Shown: positions 12,007 through 12,162 of the stretch, piece after piece
Layout: each line of letters begins with the position of its first letter
How positions within the stretch are numbered: the stretch's first letter is position 1
Source: Bacteroidales bacterium
GTDB taxonomy: Bacteria; Bacteroidota; Bacteroidia; Bacteroidales; P3
Direction: 5' to 3'
DNA: 12,162 nt
Assembly (NCBI GenBank): GCA_017545365.1
Contig: JAFWOP010000047.1
Coordinates: 1-12,162 of the forward strand
Translations under genes and position numbers: made by a program
Notes under the pieces: model-generated
Seen by the model: the letters and a program-made list of their open reading frames with translations, nothing else
What the model was told of the DNA's origin: nothing
The model's database searches: none

Positions 12007-12162
12007 AATTTCACAATCAGTTTCTTGACCATGTTGACGTTCTCGCCGGTGATGCGCACGAAGTACGCGCCCTGGGCCAAACGTTCCACGTTCATCGTCT
12101 TCGTGCAGTCGCTGCTGCATTCCAGCAGCTCGCTGGCAACGGTGCGGCCGTTCATGTCAACC
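12003..12162 (-). CDS. C-terminus of a T9SS-secreted protein (5' part off window)
   Basis: The last 52 codons and the TAG stop of a gene entering from the right. The sequence starts VDMNGRTVASELLE, has RLAQGAYFVRITGENVNMV and ends KKLIVKF. The order of a D-x-x-G-R/K strand, G-x-Y-x-V/I strand and a basic KxxVxK ending is that of the type A T9SS C-terminal sorting domain (TIGR04183 style), which directs proteins across the outer membrane and is removed on arrival. Nothing can be said of the passenger domain. The stop lies inside the first CCTAG unit and the terminator follows at 11906-11929. The gene runs on the same strand as the giant gene. Confidence 0.9.
   Translation of the reverse strand, partial: VDMNGRTVASELLECSSDCTKTMNVERLAQGAYFVRITGENVNMVKKLIVKF

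Noticed and set aside
1..12162. Defence system, phage, transposon or RNA gene
   Set aside because: I looked for transposase motifs, terminal inverted repeats, tRNA-like cloverleafs and nuclease or reverse transcriptase motifs and saw none. The window is accounted for by two surface-protein genes and one intergenic region.

Overview
The window is dominated by one gene. A single minus-strand reading frame starts at 11375 and stays open to the left edge, giving 3,791 complete codons with no stop, so both the C-terminus and the true length lie outside. It encodes a secreted giant protein built from four module types: fibronectin type III (14 complete, 1 partial), gingipain-style cleaved-adhesin/choice-of-anchor-J domains (9), a β-rich module of about 185 residues that I cannot name (4), and one CUB domain. 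The right edge (12003-12162) holds the last 52 codons of a second minus-strand gene that ends in a type IX secretion (T9SS) C-terminal sorting signal.

Organism: Bacteroidota, probably an uncultured Bacteroidales (genus not determinable). The reasons are the T9SS sorting tail, the Fn3/cleaved-adhesin repertoire, a textbook Bacteroidetes promoter (TTTG-N20-TAACTTTG on the minus strand), an A-rich rather than Shine-Dalgarno start region, and coding G+C a little above half (50-55% in lines I counted).

Layout, in the direction of transcription (right to left): 3' end of a T9SS client; a 10-bp-period CCTAG array whose first unit contains that gene's stop codon; a strong GC hairpin terminator; a C-rich (plus strand) non-coding block; an AT-rich stretch with the promoter; a leader of about 100 nt with a small hairpin; then the giant adhesin-like gene.

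How it fits together: both genes look like exported surface proteins on the same strand, but the terminator and the separate promoter suggest independent transcription. The giant protein probably uses its N-terminal signal peptide for Sec export and a C-terminal sorting domain beyond the window for T9SS; that domain is not seen. Its role (adhesion, matrix or glycan binding) is inferred only from domain types. No catalytic domain is visible in the 3,791 residues. I see no CRISPR array, tRNA, rRNA, IS element or defence system. The most noteworthy signals are the internal block duplication, the unnamed four-copy module and the CCTAG array.
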